NCBI GenBank assembly: GCA_039881145.1
Contig: JAYKKI010000095.1
Location: forward strand, 1-64,000
Length of the DNA: 64,000 nt
Direction: 5' to 3'
DNA from: Druceiella hillmani
Taxonomy: Eukaryota; Arthropoda; Insecta; Lepidoptera; Hepialidae
The position numbers and the translations under genes were made by a program. Below are positions 11,501 to 23,719 of this stretch, one piece after another. The notes under the pieces are model-generated. The model did not search any database, was not told the DNA's origin, and was given only the letters and a program-made list of their open reading frames with translations. The stretch's first letter is position 1; each line of letters starts with the position of its first letter.

Positions 11501-12330
11501 TTTTCAAAATGAATAGAACTTTTATAAATGTTTCCAATATACAAGGTGACTAAATTTTTCTTTAAAGAAGTGTGATGAAAAGTGTTTTCCTTAGATGGTG
11601 AGTCGATTAAGAGGGATGACGAGTATCTGCGGCTTATTGAAACATGGATTGAACACGAAAATATAAATCGGTCATCTCAAAGAAAACACTAATTTAAGAT
11701 GAACTTTCCAGCCTAATTTTTTAACGAAAAAAAAATCAACATAACATGTACAAACCTAAAACAAATTGCTAATGAAACAAAGTGATTGATTTTACCTACA
11801 GTTATCTGACCAACAATTTACAGCGACTAAATTTAATGGGTGTCTTATATATACTTATCTTTATAATAAAATCCTAAACACGAATTGAATACTGAAATCT
11901 GAATATCTGAAATGTTTTTAATAAAAGAAACTAATTGCTTTTAAATATTTCGCAGAAAAAATTCAAAATCTCTGGTTTTTTCATCAAAAATTTATTAAAA
12001 TCAGAAAATAACTCAGGCGCTTAAGTCAAATTTATTAACTCAAGGGATTGTGCCGCGAAACGGGCCGGTGCCATGCCCTAGCTCGAATTTAAAAAAAACT
12101 GTGTGGAATCATCTCACGCAGCCAAAATATTTTTTCTTAATGAAATTTAGAAATTAGTTAGAAATAACGTAGTTTATTAGTATATTACATAAAAACATGC
12201 ACATACATAATCCACATAAATTATATATCATTTTATAGATAATTGCTGGCTCTACCAGCATCCACAACTAAAAAATATATTATTGCTATTGTTTTTGCAA
12301 ATTAATTAATTATTAAAATTATATACACAA
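11500..12330. other. No gene seen; small GC-rich patch
   Basis: AT-rich spacer. Bases 12045-12085 form a GC-rich patch (GCGAAACGGGCCGGTGCC). No paralogous copy or ORF is evident. Confidence 0.4.
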
Positions 12331-12527
12331 AACAGCAATGCTGCCATCTAATGGCTCAACGTCAATATGATTGACGGTCGGTAAAATTTTTGTTTAATTT
12401 CAAATCCACTCACATATAAATAAAGTGGCGCTTTAGCTCAATGCTTTTGATACTTGCGCCTCTATATATCAATTTTAGTAAAATATTTGTTTGATCTGTC
12501 ATCTGAGCTTCATAATGGAATAAATAA

Positions 12528-12555
12528 TGCGAAGACTTCGCACGGGTCACGCTAG
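12528..12555 (+). mobile_element. Helitron-like 3' terminus
   Basis: A palindromic stem TGCGAAG-A-CTTCGCA (12528-12542) is followed after nine bases by CTAG (12552-12555) and then T. Helitron elements end in a short hairpin close to CTRR and insert between A and T; the CACGGGTCACGCTAGT ending resembles insect non-autonomous Helitrons. The 5' boundary was not found, though the TE-like text around 12330-12430 may belong to it. No Rep/helicase sequence is present. Confidence 0.45.
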
Positions 12556-12640
12556 TATATACATATATATGGTAATCTAGCACAAACTTTAATCGCTGTA
12601 CGGGAATAAATTTATATATATAAGCTATACGAGGGATGAA

Positions 12641-12727
12641 GTAGTTGATTTCAAAGCAAGTGAGAAATATCATATTTTGTGAGTAAAGTAGTTGATTTCA
12701 AAGCAAGTGAGAAATATCATATTTTTT
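12641..12727. repeat. 47-bp tandem duplication
   Basis: GTAGTTGATTTCAAAGCAAG and the following AGTGAGAAATATCATATTTT occur at 12641 and again at 12688. The two units are virtually identical, so the duplication is young. The second runs into a T tract. Confidence 0.95.
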
Positions 12728-13350
12728 TTTTTGGATAACATTCGATTTCATTTTTATCTTCTATACAACCTTCAGAGACGACAGTAATTGTTACTGAAAA
12801 TTGAACGAACATATCAGTTATATAAAATTTATTTGCAGTTTTGCATAATGATAAAATTTTTCAAATTTAACTTAACTGCTCAAACTTTGAGGAGTAGCAT
12901 CACGAAGTGAGATTTGAACAGTATATATAATCAAACTGTCGAGTTAAAGAAAAACAATAAAAAATGTATATTTCATTCAGCTCCCTTCTTCCAAATAAAA
13001 TTTTATCTCTTCTAATATTATTGGCACGCATGCTAAGAAAGAGAAACGGGGGATAAAACATTTACTTATGATTTAGGGAGAGGCTACTGTGTAATTAAAT
13101 GTCAATTAACGTAAAGAAACAGCTGTTCTTATATTTGTCACACAGTGCGTCACCGAAATAAAACTGGCAGTAAAATTGAACTGAATATTTTCAACAATTT
13201 ATTTGGTTATTATAACGTTTAATTTTTCGTTAAATTTCAACTAAATTAAAGTATTGTAGAAAACCCTAATAGCGTACAATAAAAAAAATAACAGATCTAC
13301 TCATTTAAAACGTCTATAAGTTAAGCAAATATAATAGTGAACTTGAATAA
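12660..13350 (+). repeat. Block J, copy in unit 1
   Basis: Matches 43190-43700 in the same orientation and 820-1300 inverted. Landmarks are CTGAAAATTGAACGAA, TTTTATCTTCT, CAAATAAAATTTTATCTCT and the G-rich end near 13050-13090. Confidence 0.75.
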
Positions 13351-13985
13351 ATTCTGGTATTACATAAATATTAAATAATATTTAAAAAAGTAAGTTTTTT
13401 ATTAAAAATATGCGAATATTTCTGTTTGTTTTTTTTATTTAAAAATTGGCATTCAATAAATAAGCAAAAAATAAAATGTAATTTGTAACTTTATTACATA
13501 AAAATTTGTCTTCATGAACATGTGGGTATAACATTTTTAATATCCAAAGAGAGTAAAATTACACTAACAATAAAAACATAGCCCAGTACATAACAAAATT
13601 TTAAAAATTATTGAAAAAAATTAACATTATCCATGGCTTTTATTAAGGCAGACTTTGTGTTGTGTCTTTATTATTTGTTGACAATTAACTGACATTGGCA
13701 CTCTTTATATATTGTCACAATAAAAGTCATTTTCGCACTTTTTGAAATTTGCCTAGCTTTTTTATGACTCTGTTAAGCCTGCGAGTTTCGTGGAATAGTA
13801 TGTCATATCTATGCCGGGGATATAAAACGCTACACCATCTGCACTTTGTTTCATCATGCTGTCATGACGAGTTTTGTAGAAATAACACTTAGAGACCATT
13901 ACGTGAATAAACAGACTTTTCAATATTTGAAATATTCTCCTTTGTCTAATTGATGATTTGAATAAAATAAGAGGTTTGCAACTTA
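13350..13985 (+). repeat. Block K, copy 1
   Basis: Matches 29767-30392 (+) and 50170-50770 (-). It is flanked here by two versions of a word of about 35 bp containing CAGATCTAC (13290-13325 and 14083-14122), and the block is missing from the inverted J-L copy at the window start, consistent with insertion. Read on the minus strand it ends with AATAAAGTTAC, a possible polyadenylation signal kept in all three copies. Confidence 0.75.
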
Positions 13986-14001
13986 TTATACACACAAACA
14001 C
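13762..14001 (-). pseudogene. Frame-conserved ORF fragment in block K, unknown product
   Basis: A 79-codon minus-strand reading frame. Its central part (about residues 35-70, with SKCYFYKT, KQSADGVAFYIPG and DMTY) is recognisable in the same frame at 30240-30390 (SKYYLYKT, KQSADGVPFHISG, DVTY then stop) and 50260-50390 (SKYYFSKT, KKSANSVPF, stop, IPGTDIT). Several differences between copies alter codons conservatively. With the downstream AATAAA it resembles the coding end plus 3' UTR of an old gene or retroelement. I do not recognise the family. The other two copies have stops, so this is probably a decayed remnant. Confidence 0.4.
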
Positions 14002-14019
14002 AATATAATTTAAAATACA

Positions 14020-14470
14020 TATAAGATATCGGCAAAACGTATATATTTCTGTGGAAACTGCGTCTAGGTAATTATTTAAAAAGAATAGCAGATCTACATG
14101 TTTGAAACGAAGTTAAAAAAACACAATTATCTCTTAAACGTAAAGTCGCAAAAACACAATAGAACTAAGTAGGATGCACTCAGATATTTGAAGTCTGATG
14201 GAAAATAAATCAATCAGTGGAGCAGTAATTCGACGCCAATTTTCTAAAGCAATATTAGGCTGAAGCAGTGTTTACAGTATCTATCACACCAAAAAAGCCA
14301 TAGCATTAACATTGAAACATTGAAATATACAAGGGATGTGGTCCGGAAAGAGGCCCGACATCAATCGTCTTAGAGTGTTCAAGAGTGAAGTTATGATTTA
14401 TCTCCCAAATGAAAATGTGAAATGACAGAGGGATAACAGAGCAATGAAAGTAACCTTCATCGAGTATTTT
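14020..14470 (+). repeat. Block L
   Basis: Reverse complement of 46-820. Strong words include CTAAAGCAATATTAGGCTGA near 14246, CTCAGATATTTGAA near 14179 and TCATAACTTCACTC (on the minus strand) near 14393. No other copy was found. Confidence 0.75.
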
Positions 14471-14689
14471 AAGAACACACACACAGATTGTACAAATTCA
14501 TAGCACACACTTCATAAAACAATAATAAAAAGTAAAGACGCGGTTCCCCTGGGATCCACTAGCAAAATAAATTAATTCCAGTTAACCTAGAAGAGTTAGA
14601 AGAAGGAGTTAAATTGCGAAATAGGTATGTATGTTTTGCGCTCCCATAACGTCAGAATTTACTGACGCAGCCATAGACCGCGAATCTGG

Positions 14690-14734
14690 CATTGAAGAAT
14701 TATTTGTAAAGGGATCTTCGTAAAGTCAGAGTTT

Positions 14735-14791
<57 letters not shown>

Positions 14792-16340
14792 TAATTAACA
14801 AGGTATATGTGGATAGTAGAAAAAAAACGAAAAAAGCCTAGCTAGCAAAAGAAAAATTGAAAAACTGGGCGCTTAGGAACTATTGTGGTTTACACTAGAA
14901 TAAAAGAAAATAATTACTAGCATGCCTTATATAATGTTTATGTTCAAGCTTCTAAAGCTTTTCTATAAAAACACTAAGCGAAATGTTTTTGCGCTTCGTC
15001 TTTGTCGAAATATTTACTCATTTCCAAACATTTAATTTAAAAAGATAATTATGAGGGTCGGAGAATCAATTTCACAAATTCTTATTCCAGGTGAAACCTA
15101 AATTAAATATGTTGGATTTGTTTATGCTTCTTAATTAAAATCGTTTTTCAATTTATCGCTTGGTTTTACGTATTTTTGTGGCAATTAATGGTATTTAGTT
15201 TATTTGGTATTCGTTTTTAGTATAGGTTTTTAGAATTCGGCTAAATACCGGAGCGGCAAAGTACCAAATACCTTCATTTCAATTGTAAAGTTTGGCTGTT
15301 TATAAGCAAATTATTCACCCCAATGGAAGCCGCACGAACTATCTAACATATATTCAATACTAAGTCTGAATAATTTAATCTAAAGCTTGATCTAACGTTT
15401 CCATTACACAAGTGTATTATCACTTGTCGCTAAAAATAAAAAGAAACAATCTTAGCAACCAATTGTTCAGTTCTGTGAGCTTTAATGTATCCTAAACAGT
15501 AACTAAGCGTAAACAAGGTTGAAAAACCATATTACCAAGCGTTCAGCACTAGATTTCTCTTAATGTTCCCAACGTAAGAACGATATATTTACTTGAATAT
15601 TTCAGATTAATATAGATATCTGAAACTATAATGTATATAAAGTTTCTTAGATATAGATATTTATAATATACTAATTTAGTTTAATGAAAGAGAACTATAT
15701 ATTTGATACTAAATTTACCTCCCGCTTTGCAAAACATTCCATCTAAAATAACTAATTACACGATGACCTCGAAAGTTGTTTCCCACTTATTTGACAGTAT
15801 TTTCAGCATATCTTTGGTATAACATTTTTCGCCTTCACCGATATTCTTTTACTACTTATATTCTACTACTCAAATAATAATTGACTGAAGATCCGTTTGT
15901 TATTGTCTAAATTAATGTATGTTACAAAAATACACTGTATCTTAAAATACAAGTACGGAGGAATGGAGCTAATTTAAAAAAAAATGCAGTGAATCATAAA
16001 ATAAATATCAGAATTTATGAATGTATAGAATACTTTATCTTGCAAAAGTTAGAATTCCCATGCCTCATATTAAACTACGACTTGGCTCAAAGTGACGTAC
16101 GTGACTAAATATAGAAAACCCCCGCGTATCTACTGACTATGCGCATTATATTTATGATCTACGTAATCTTATTTACTGTACTAACATATATTGAAGCATC
16201 ATACTGCAACATATGGTACACTGCCTTTGTTTTCCAAAATAACTGCCATTTATTTAAACGTCGCCTACACTATTATCAAACGGCACCTACGAAAACTGAT
16301 ATTTTGAAAACATTATTACTAGTACACAGTTCTAATTGAA
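14690..16340 (+). repeat. Block H, copy 1
   Basis: Matches 45119-46190 (+) and, inverted, 46230-48060. Landmarks are CACTAAGCGAAATGTTTTTG near 14973, TATTTACTCATTT near 15011, AACACTTGTCGCT-like sequence near 15420 and CCATATTACCAAGCG near 15526. The 66-codon plus-strand ORF at its end (16139-16339) aligns with 46353-46500 on the minus strand only as nucleotides; frames and lengths differ, so I do not call a gene. Confidence 0.75.
14737..14787. repeat. (AT)n microsatellite
   Basis: About 51 bp. The inverted H copy carries a similar tract at 48008-48057 in the equivalent place, so the AT run predates the duplication or the site is prone to expand. Confidence 0.95.
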
Positions 16341-17000
16341 AACACATTATAAGATAAATTTTAATTATGATTGTTTATGAGGTATGAAAAGATTATGCAA
16401 AACATTTATCAAATACGAGAATAATTATCTTAACTAAGTAAGATGCAATGATAGTAGATTAAATTTTCTGAATACGTGACAATAACGAATGTCTCAATTA
16501 AAATATATTTGTATGTCAGTCAAGCTTGAAATATGCCAAATACCTGACGGTATCTTGGTTAGAAGTCTTGAGAGATTATAGATAAAGGGTATATGTTATA
16601 TCCAAAGATTATGTTATACATGTAAAAAAATTTTCAAGCATAACCTCTTCAAAATTTGAAAGAATTTCGTAATAAAATAATTAATATAATCTAAGATTCA
16701 CCACGAATGAAACAATGAAAATAAAATAAGCTAACTATAAAACTTCACAAAATATATAAATTTCTTAAAATGTAAAGCACGAAAGTTTCAAGAGTTTTGA
16801 CGAAGTTAACACAGCACTTTCATCCAACTAAGCTCCCATAGGGCTTTCAACATTTAATGGTATATCAAAAGCCGCTTATAGATCTCTGAGTAACTTTAGT
16901 TAGGTGATGAAATTGTTCTTTATTCCGTTTTATTATTAGGCGTCGAAATTATAAATAATCAATGAAATATAATATTATTATAATTAAATAATACATAAGA
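16340..17000. other. No feature seen
   Basis: AT-rich spacer after block H; no ORF or paralogous copy found. Confidence 0.4.
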
Positions 17001-17007
17001 AACAAAA

Positions 17008-17037
17008 TATACATATATATAAATATATGTTTATATA

Positions 17038-17083
<46 letters not shown>
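17008..17083. repeat. (AT)n microsatellite
   Basis: Imperfect at first (ATATATAAATATATG), then pure AT to 17083. Confidence 0.95.
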
Positions 17084-17084
<1 letters not shown>

Positions 17085-17352
17085 TGACGAAGTGAAGGTC
17101 CATATTGCATTAATAAATAATATATAACTACAATTGCATGGGCTTCGGAAATTATTAAAAAGTTGCTATATAAAATATTCTCTAAAGAGGGCTCTTCAGA
17201 GATTATTTTGTTTTGTAATTAAACATTTTGACACGAAAGTCTGATTGACTTCAAATAACCACCCAATAAGTAGCGTGCTGAAAAGAACAAAATAATAAAA
17301 ATAAAAATATATAATAATAGATGGAAATTTTGCGGCGTGACATATCTTTCTA

Positions 17353-17394
17353 ATATATATATATATATATACACATATATATGTATACATATAT

Positions 17395-17455
<61 letters not shown>

Positions 17456-17456
17456 T
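17353..17456. repeat. Compound AT/CA microsatellite
   Basis: AT runs broken by ACAC, GTATAC and ACATAC up to 17404, then a pure run to about 17450. ORFs across it on the minus strand are Ile-Tyr artefacts. Confidence 0.95.
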
Positions 17457-17459
17457 GCC

Positions 17460-20400
17460 AAATACTGCTACTATTAGAGAATTCAGGACTCGGCTCCTAG
17501 GAGATTTACATTCACGCCTATATACATACGCACATACATATATACAACATATGAATCAAATTCCCTCTTTTGGCTTCACAGCGGTCCGTACTACATGCGT
17601 TTATATACTATTTATTGGGCAACTAATATATTATTAAGCAAGTAACCTGAAAGGTACTTACTACTTATCTTACTTACTTATCAATATCCTAGTTGCGCCA
17701 TGATTTATTATATAAATGTAAATATTTACCTACCTACTAATATCTTATTAGGTTCATGCCTTTGTTTATACCCGTATATATTTATCTACCTATATACTTT
17801 GTCACTTCCTTGCTCACGTCAAATTAGTGAGACAAATGAATCCGAATTGGTCAAGTTTTCTCTTCATCACTGAAGAGTTCCTGTTATAGTCTTTCTGGAC
17901 CACCATTAGATTTTACTTATTTTGCTCTAAGATGTGCTAAAAATATCAGATTATTTTGTCTGACTTAGAAACAATTTAATCATTGAGTTGATCACAAGAG
18001 GATAGAGTATAAAAAAAATTGCGAAATCTATCCGATGATTAATTTTAGGTGGCCGTTCTTGTGGGTCAGTATAAAATAATTTTTATAATATTTTACTTTT
18101 ATTGTTAGACTTTTCATTTTTGAAATGTTATTATTAGTTACCATTACACGTCTATTATCCAAACCCGATTACTTCACATGGGTTGATTTTGTTAATCAGT
18201 TTTAAATTTTCATGCACAACACTGGGATTATACGTTATAAATATAAAAAGTAATAACCCACATTATTTAAGAAATACCGGAGATGAAAACTGAATTACAA
18301 AAAATACAGTCGAATTAGGAACTACCTTTTTTTTAAAATTGTAATATAAACAGTCGCACGTCAAGTTTATGGATACATTATTTTCAAAATACTATTGACC
18401 CTAATTACTTAAATAAAAGCAAAGATAACAATTTTTGATATTAGACTGAACTTACATTTTTAAGACTTTTTTAAATTTCCTTTGATGAAGAAAAGAAAGT
18501 ATGCATTGGAACATTTTTAAAGAAACTATTTCCCTTATATAAGAAGTTTGTTTTCGTTCAGTAGATGAATTGTACATTTTATTTTCATTTCGCTTCCAAT
18601 TAAAAGTGTTTTTTTTACATAAATGTGTTCTTATATATTTATGTAAAAAAAAACAATTTTAGGTTTCACCCAACTGGATTTTTTTTCTATCATATGATCG
18701 TAGTTTTCATTAGATTACTTTTCCATTTCGAGCTGAGTTACGTTCATACTTTTCTGCGTTCATTGCCTATTTATTCATTCGTACATACACTCTGTGATAA
18801 GTGTATTAACAGCTAATCGTTGAAAATTATTAAAACATTGAATTTTGTTCTTTTGCTTCGAGACTTGTTAATGTGTTCGACCAAAGTGAAGTAAATTTTA
18901 AAAATGTTTAATTATATAATTATACTAAACTGTAATGTGTAATGTTAAGAAGGAAATATAAACATTTGGATAGATCGAAACTAAAATAGTTATTCAGACT
19001 TTTCGTTGACACGTTGCGTTGTATATGTTATTAAGCGTAACAAAAGAATACGCTTTTCTTCGTCTATTTAAGTAAGTATATAAATTAAAAAAAATCATAA
19101 TTTTACCAAAAGAATTATTTAAATCCCAAAAGTTCTTTTAACATAGATTTATGTGCCCTTAAAACATTTAATAGACCTTTATTATTTGTGATACCTAACA
19201 AATATGTTGAGAAAAGCGTGATAGTTTTACAAATCATTGTACCACTTCATCGAATGGAAGTAACGAGAGAGACCAGGAAGCTAACATCTCATATCCATGC
19301 GCTCAAAGCTCGACCTTAACCGAGATTTCCATTTTCTATTCACTGACGTGTACGCAACGATTAAAATAGAGACGAAATTTTGTTTCCAATTTTCATTGCA
19401 CGGGAAATAAATTTAGTATATGAAATGTGCATTTTTACGTTACGAATTTAGTACATGAACCATTTTTATAGGAAATCTACATGTTTGAATCGTTTAATTT
19501 ATTACATAATTCCACATTACGTCAAGGTTGTTTTAATAACCCACACGTATAATTTGACAAAGTATATAACCATTAATGTTGTCCAACATATTTTGTTATA
19601 ATTAATATAAGTAAAACTTTTTCTTAAATTACAAAAAACCGTTACCAGACAATTATATTTTTTAAAATGAACCTAAAAATGAGACATAATCAATACTAGA
19701 TTACCAGGAGCCCTTATTGATCTCACACGTGTTTCTCCATCTCCATCTATCATAGATATAAATTTCAGAAATTAAATTCTGATGTTTTTTTAAAGTTTAT
19801 TTATTCACATTTATTTCAATAGTTGACAAGCAAAATATATATACAAATAATTGTAAACTTTTCGACGAAAATTTTATCCCTATATGTCAAGTGGTATATC
19901 ATTTGAAAGGTATGTCAGTAACGATTTAAAAATATTTATTTTGACTAACAATAAAATTGTTGCTAAATCTGGCAGATGTAGCATATTTTTACGTAAAATT
20001 TCATTACACTGATCTTTATCATTGTAGATGTCAAGATTTGCTTGACTGGAGTCTTTTACCAGAAGTGGTCGGTCATTTGCTTCTTTTATTTTTATGACAG
20101 GCAACAACGTCCCTGTCGATGATTTTCAGTAGCCATTCGTGCTCGCGTGGTAAAATAATCCTGTTTTGCCATTAGCATGGAAGAACTCAAATCTAGGTAC
20201 CCTGCCTCGGTATCATTGGTTGAGGTAGTGAAGGTAAACTTGTGAAGAAGCATGACTCAAGTTTCATGGTCTGAATTTTTTTTCTTGTTTTGGTCCAACC
20301 TGCATTTTGTTCTGATCTGATAAAATCTAGTGCAAATAAAAAAATCAATGGAAAACTATGATTTAAAAATATACAAAGCTATAATGCCAATGGACTCCAA

Positions 20401-21600
20401 GAAATATGCATATACAGTTATCACAAATAAATGGGTGACCTCAAAATTGACGAGAAACACTTTAAAGTTCTCATTTCAATTATATCACATTTTATTTTAA
20501 AAAACTTTGAAGCGAATGTTACGGATAATCAAATGCGCACTTGACTACTTTTTCTTAAAAACTTCTTTAATATTTTTATACCTAAAATAATTCTGAAATA
20601 AACTCTTATTATATATCCTAAAATATTCGTATCGAATATCCCCCAACAAATGAATACTTAAATTCCAACTTAATCGAATAAGCCAAGAATAAACCTATTT
20701 TCATTTCTATTTCTTTCTTTAATCTTATTCTATTACATAATATAGAAATAACAATAAATACTTCAAAACTCTTATTTCGATATATCAAGTTGTGAGCATT
20801 TTTTATTTAGACAAACTATTAAATAACTTACTAGTATATAGTTCATTATTAGCCTGTAGCCAATAAGAAGCCCGTTATTAAATTTTAATTACCCTACGAA
20901 TTAATGACACTCTGACACGTAGATTTACAAATCGGAAAATCGTCAAGCAATGGGGCTAACCATTCTAAATACCTTCTTGTAACATTAACTTTCTAAACAC
21001 ATTTTCTATTATTCAAAGACATTTTCTAACTATTCAAAGACATTTTCTACTTTCGAAAATGTGTCAGCTTATAAAAACTTATTTTACAAATCATCGTACG
21101 TATTCTAAAAAATATTTGCATCGACCTCGAAGGTTAAAATAAATTGTCAAAAGGATGATATTTAAATATCGGTTTGAGGCTTTAGAACATATCTAACTAA
21201 TCGTCCTTCTGCGTTATTGTCCTTTACTTCTTCCACTATATTTGTATTGTAATTTCTTTTGAGTGACACTCGATCATGTGCTTATACGCCTTATATTTTT
21301 GATTATATAACCACGGACGTACGAACATGACGGAATTATAATGGTTGCCTCTAGTTCCACAATTTTTTACACATTTAAATCTAATAAATTTTAATCGGAT
21401 AAATGACATAAGCTAAACTCTCTTAGAGAAAAGTTATTTTCAAAAGTTAATTACAGCTACAAAACACGATCACTATATTATGAATATTGCTGCGCAATAT
21501 ATGCATACCAATCGCCCTAATGTCCTTCATAACATTGTATTGTCCGTCATAAAATTCATTAAATTACGTTTTTAGAATGATCGTTCGTAATTCTCGGTAT
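17460..21600. other. Long spacer without recognisable gene
   Basis: About 4.1 kb between units 1 and 2. I found no copy of the lettered blocks and no transposon homology. A 75-codon minus-strand ORF at 19880-20107 overlaps a slightly GC-richer patch (20040-20280), but has no motif that I know and a length expected by chance. A short inverted repeat lies in CCTCGGTATCATTGGTTGAG around 20206. Confidence 0.35.
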
Positions 21601-21608
21601 TAATATCT

Positions 21609-22097
21609 TTGTTTTCGCGACTCTATATACTTTCATATACTTTTCTATATACTTTTCAGCGACTTTTCGATATACTTTTCAGCGACTCTTTTTCATTTAC
21701 TTTACCCTTTTTAACTTGTCGCTTGACGTATTTTTTTACGAAAAGCCTTTTTTTAAGAAGAAAGTTTGTGAAGCCTACCTTATACACAATTGACGAATTT
21801 TATTGTACGTCCTTTAATATCGCATATTTTACTGTCAGTTTTAGAATATTGTGTGGAAACTTATTTGCTTTTGAAGTGTCAGTGATTTCTACGGACTACA
21901 TTTTTAGCTACCACGCGACTTGCCTGTCGGTCTCTGTTACAGTCTCCTGTTATCACTTTTTTTCTGATAGATTAGAGGCTTCAGGAACAATTCAGGAGGA
22001 ACTTTTATTAATAAAAAGATATAAATTTATAATTCATATATTTTATGTAATACTTTTACCGAAACTTAAAATTGTAATAAAATATTTGGTAAAGTAA
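21609..22097 (+). other. Longest ORF in the window (162 codons), probably chance
   Basis: It encodes a Phe/Tyr/Ser/Leu-rich protein that begins in a pyrimidine-rich stretch with short repeats of ACTTTTCAGCGACT. Hydrophobic runs could look like membrane segments but follow from the T-rich composition. The tail (about 22010-22097) overlaps block A sequence shared with 48390-48470, where the frame is not kept. I recognise no domain. Confidence 0.15.
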
Positions 22098-22690
22098 AAT
22101 TAAATAGACAAAAGACGCTTTGATTAGAGTATACATGTGTTTTTTTTATTTTCCATCACCTGAAATCAACAGCGGAAGAGAAATCGTCGTAATTAGACTA
22201 TTTTGCGATTTTATTCTTTCAACAACCGTAGGTACATACAACTTAGACTCCCTGATCCATACGTAAATATATGTAAATATCCCACATTTAAGCAAAAATG
22301 TATGATCATTTTCAAGTACAGTCATTTGCAAGTAATAATTAATTCAAAGATGTTACTCGCAATTTATTATTAATGTATACAAACGGTTAACATGACTTTT
22401 AAAATGAAAAACTAAATAATTGATAAAATACATATTCGTTGTATCAAAGTACATATGGTTTTTCGTAATGGCGATACGGAACCCTTTTAGCGTAAATCCA
22501 ACTCAAACTTGGCTTGTGTTGGTTTTGATTACCATTGATCAGGTTTGAGAGATTAATCTAAAATTTCTTTATCACGATCCATTATCGTAGAATATCGTTG
22601 ATTAATTTTTTTTGCGAAATTCTGTTAAAATTCACCCATTATATTTGAAATTTTCTGACGTACAATCATAGGAGCGAACTTTCTTTACTT
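21990..22690 (+). repeat. Block A, copy 2
   Basis: Its first 100 bases match 48380-48470 (AAAAAGATATAAATTT, TATATTTTATGTA); bases 22335-22690 match 1930-2520 (TTCGTTGTATCAAAGTACAT, TGATAAAATACATATTCG). Confidence 0.7.
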
Positions 22691-23330
22691 GCACACAAAA
22701 ATCCCCAAATAAAATGAAATCAGTTCATAGCGGCGTATTGCTCAAACAAATTTTTGCCGCCAGTTTTTGTAACCATTTGAAAACACAAATAAAGATTTCG
22801 CCTTTTAAACGCATTTAAGAGCGAGAAGCAGCGAATACGGCCGGTTTACATTTCAATCTTATTCCACCTCAAATAAAGCACCGACTACCCAACGATTCAA
22901 AGGAATCTACGGTAGATTTACTTGAAAAGCTTCTTGAGTCACGTGCCTTGTGGAAATATTTTCAAACGAACACTCTGTTTCCTCTGTATATAAATTTGAA
23001 GAATATAAAGATTACATAGGGCGAGTATCTTAAATATTTACCGTTTGTTGTCATTAGATTTCTTCGCAAATAAATATGTATGATTCAAAAAAATTGTAAT
23101 TTGATGACCAACAGAGACAATGAAATTAAATTTTTTTTATATAATATTTTTAGCATTATACCAAAAGCGCACACGAAATTTTGAACGTAAATATTATTTA
23201 GAGATTTTGCTTTTATAAATAAAATATTGCTAAATTTTCCATTGACTAAGATAATTTCTTCCTAATTTTTTTTAAAATATCTACAATATATTAAAGATTT
23301 CTTAAATGCATTTCATGTTACTTAGGTGTA
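22690..23330 (+). repeat. Block B, copy 2
   Basis: Same core as 2540-2890 and 49040-49390, including TTCAAAGGAATCTACGG, GTCACGTGCCTTGTGG and AGGGCGAGTATCTTAAATAT. Relative to copy 1 it carries an insertion of about 25-30 bp near 22975-23000 (CTCTGTTTCCTCTGTATATA) that copy 3 also has, so copies 2 and 3 are closer to each other here. Confidence 0.75.
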
Positions 23331-23550
23331 CTAAGTAGATATAATAATCACATAATGCTGCAGTAGTAGATGTGATTAATAGTAGATGTGTGTGCAAGTA
23401 GATGTGATAACACAGCAATGCCTACAGCATTGTCAAAATGGATCACATGAAGGACATATTCCTACAAAAAGATCGTTACAGATATATAAATCTAATTAAA
23501 AAAAATCAAAACTAATTAAAGTTTTGATATCATTCAAACTTTGCATAAAA

Positions 23551-23655
23551 ATAAAACGCAATTAAACGAAATAAAACGCAATTAAACGAAACTATGTAAT
23601 TCTTATTAGAAAATACTTAAATTCTTATTAGAAAATAAAACGCAATTAAACGAAA
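23551..23655. repeat. Nested short tandem repeats
   Basis: AATAAAACGCAATTAAACGA occurs at about 23550, 23570 and 23635. The last two are separated by a second duplication of ATTCTTATTAGAAAATA. This lies at the B-C junction of unit 2 and is absent from unit 1. Confidence 0.9.
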
Positions 23656-23719
23656 CTATGTAATTGCGGATAATGCATTTCTACAAAATTAACACCAAAT
23701 ATATTTAATATAAGAAAAT

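Noticed and set aside
20221..20229. TGAGGTAGT, identical to the let-7 5' end
   Set aside because: Only nine bases match; the following bases differ from let-7 and no precursor hairpin of the right size is present.
21609..22097. 162-codon ORF as a real membrane protein gene
   Set aside because: T-rich composition explains the hydrophobic look, no frame is kept in the paralogous block A copies, and about one ORF near this length is not surprising in 64 kb.
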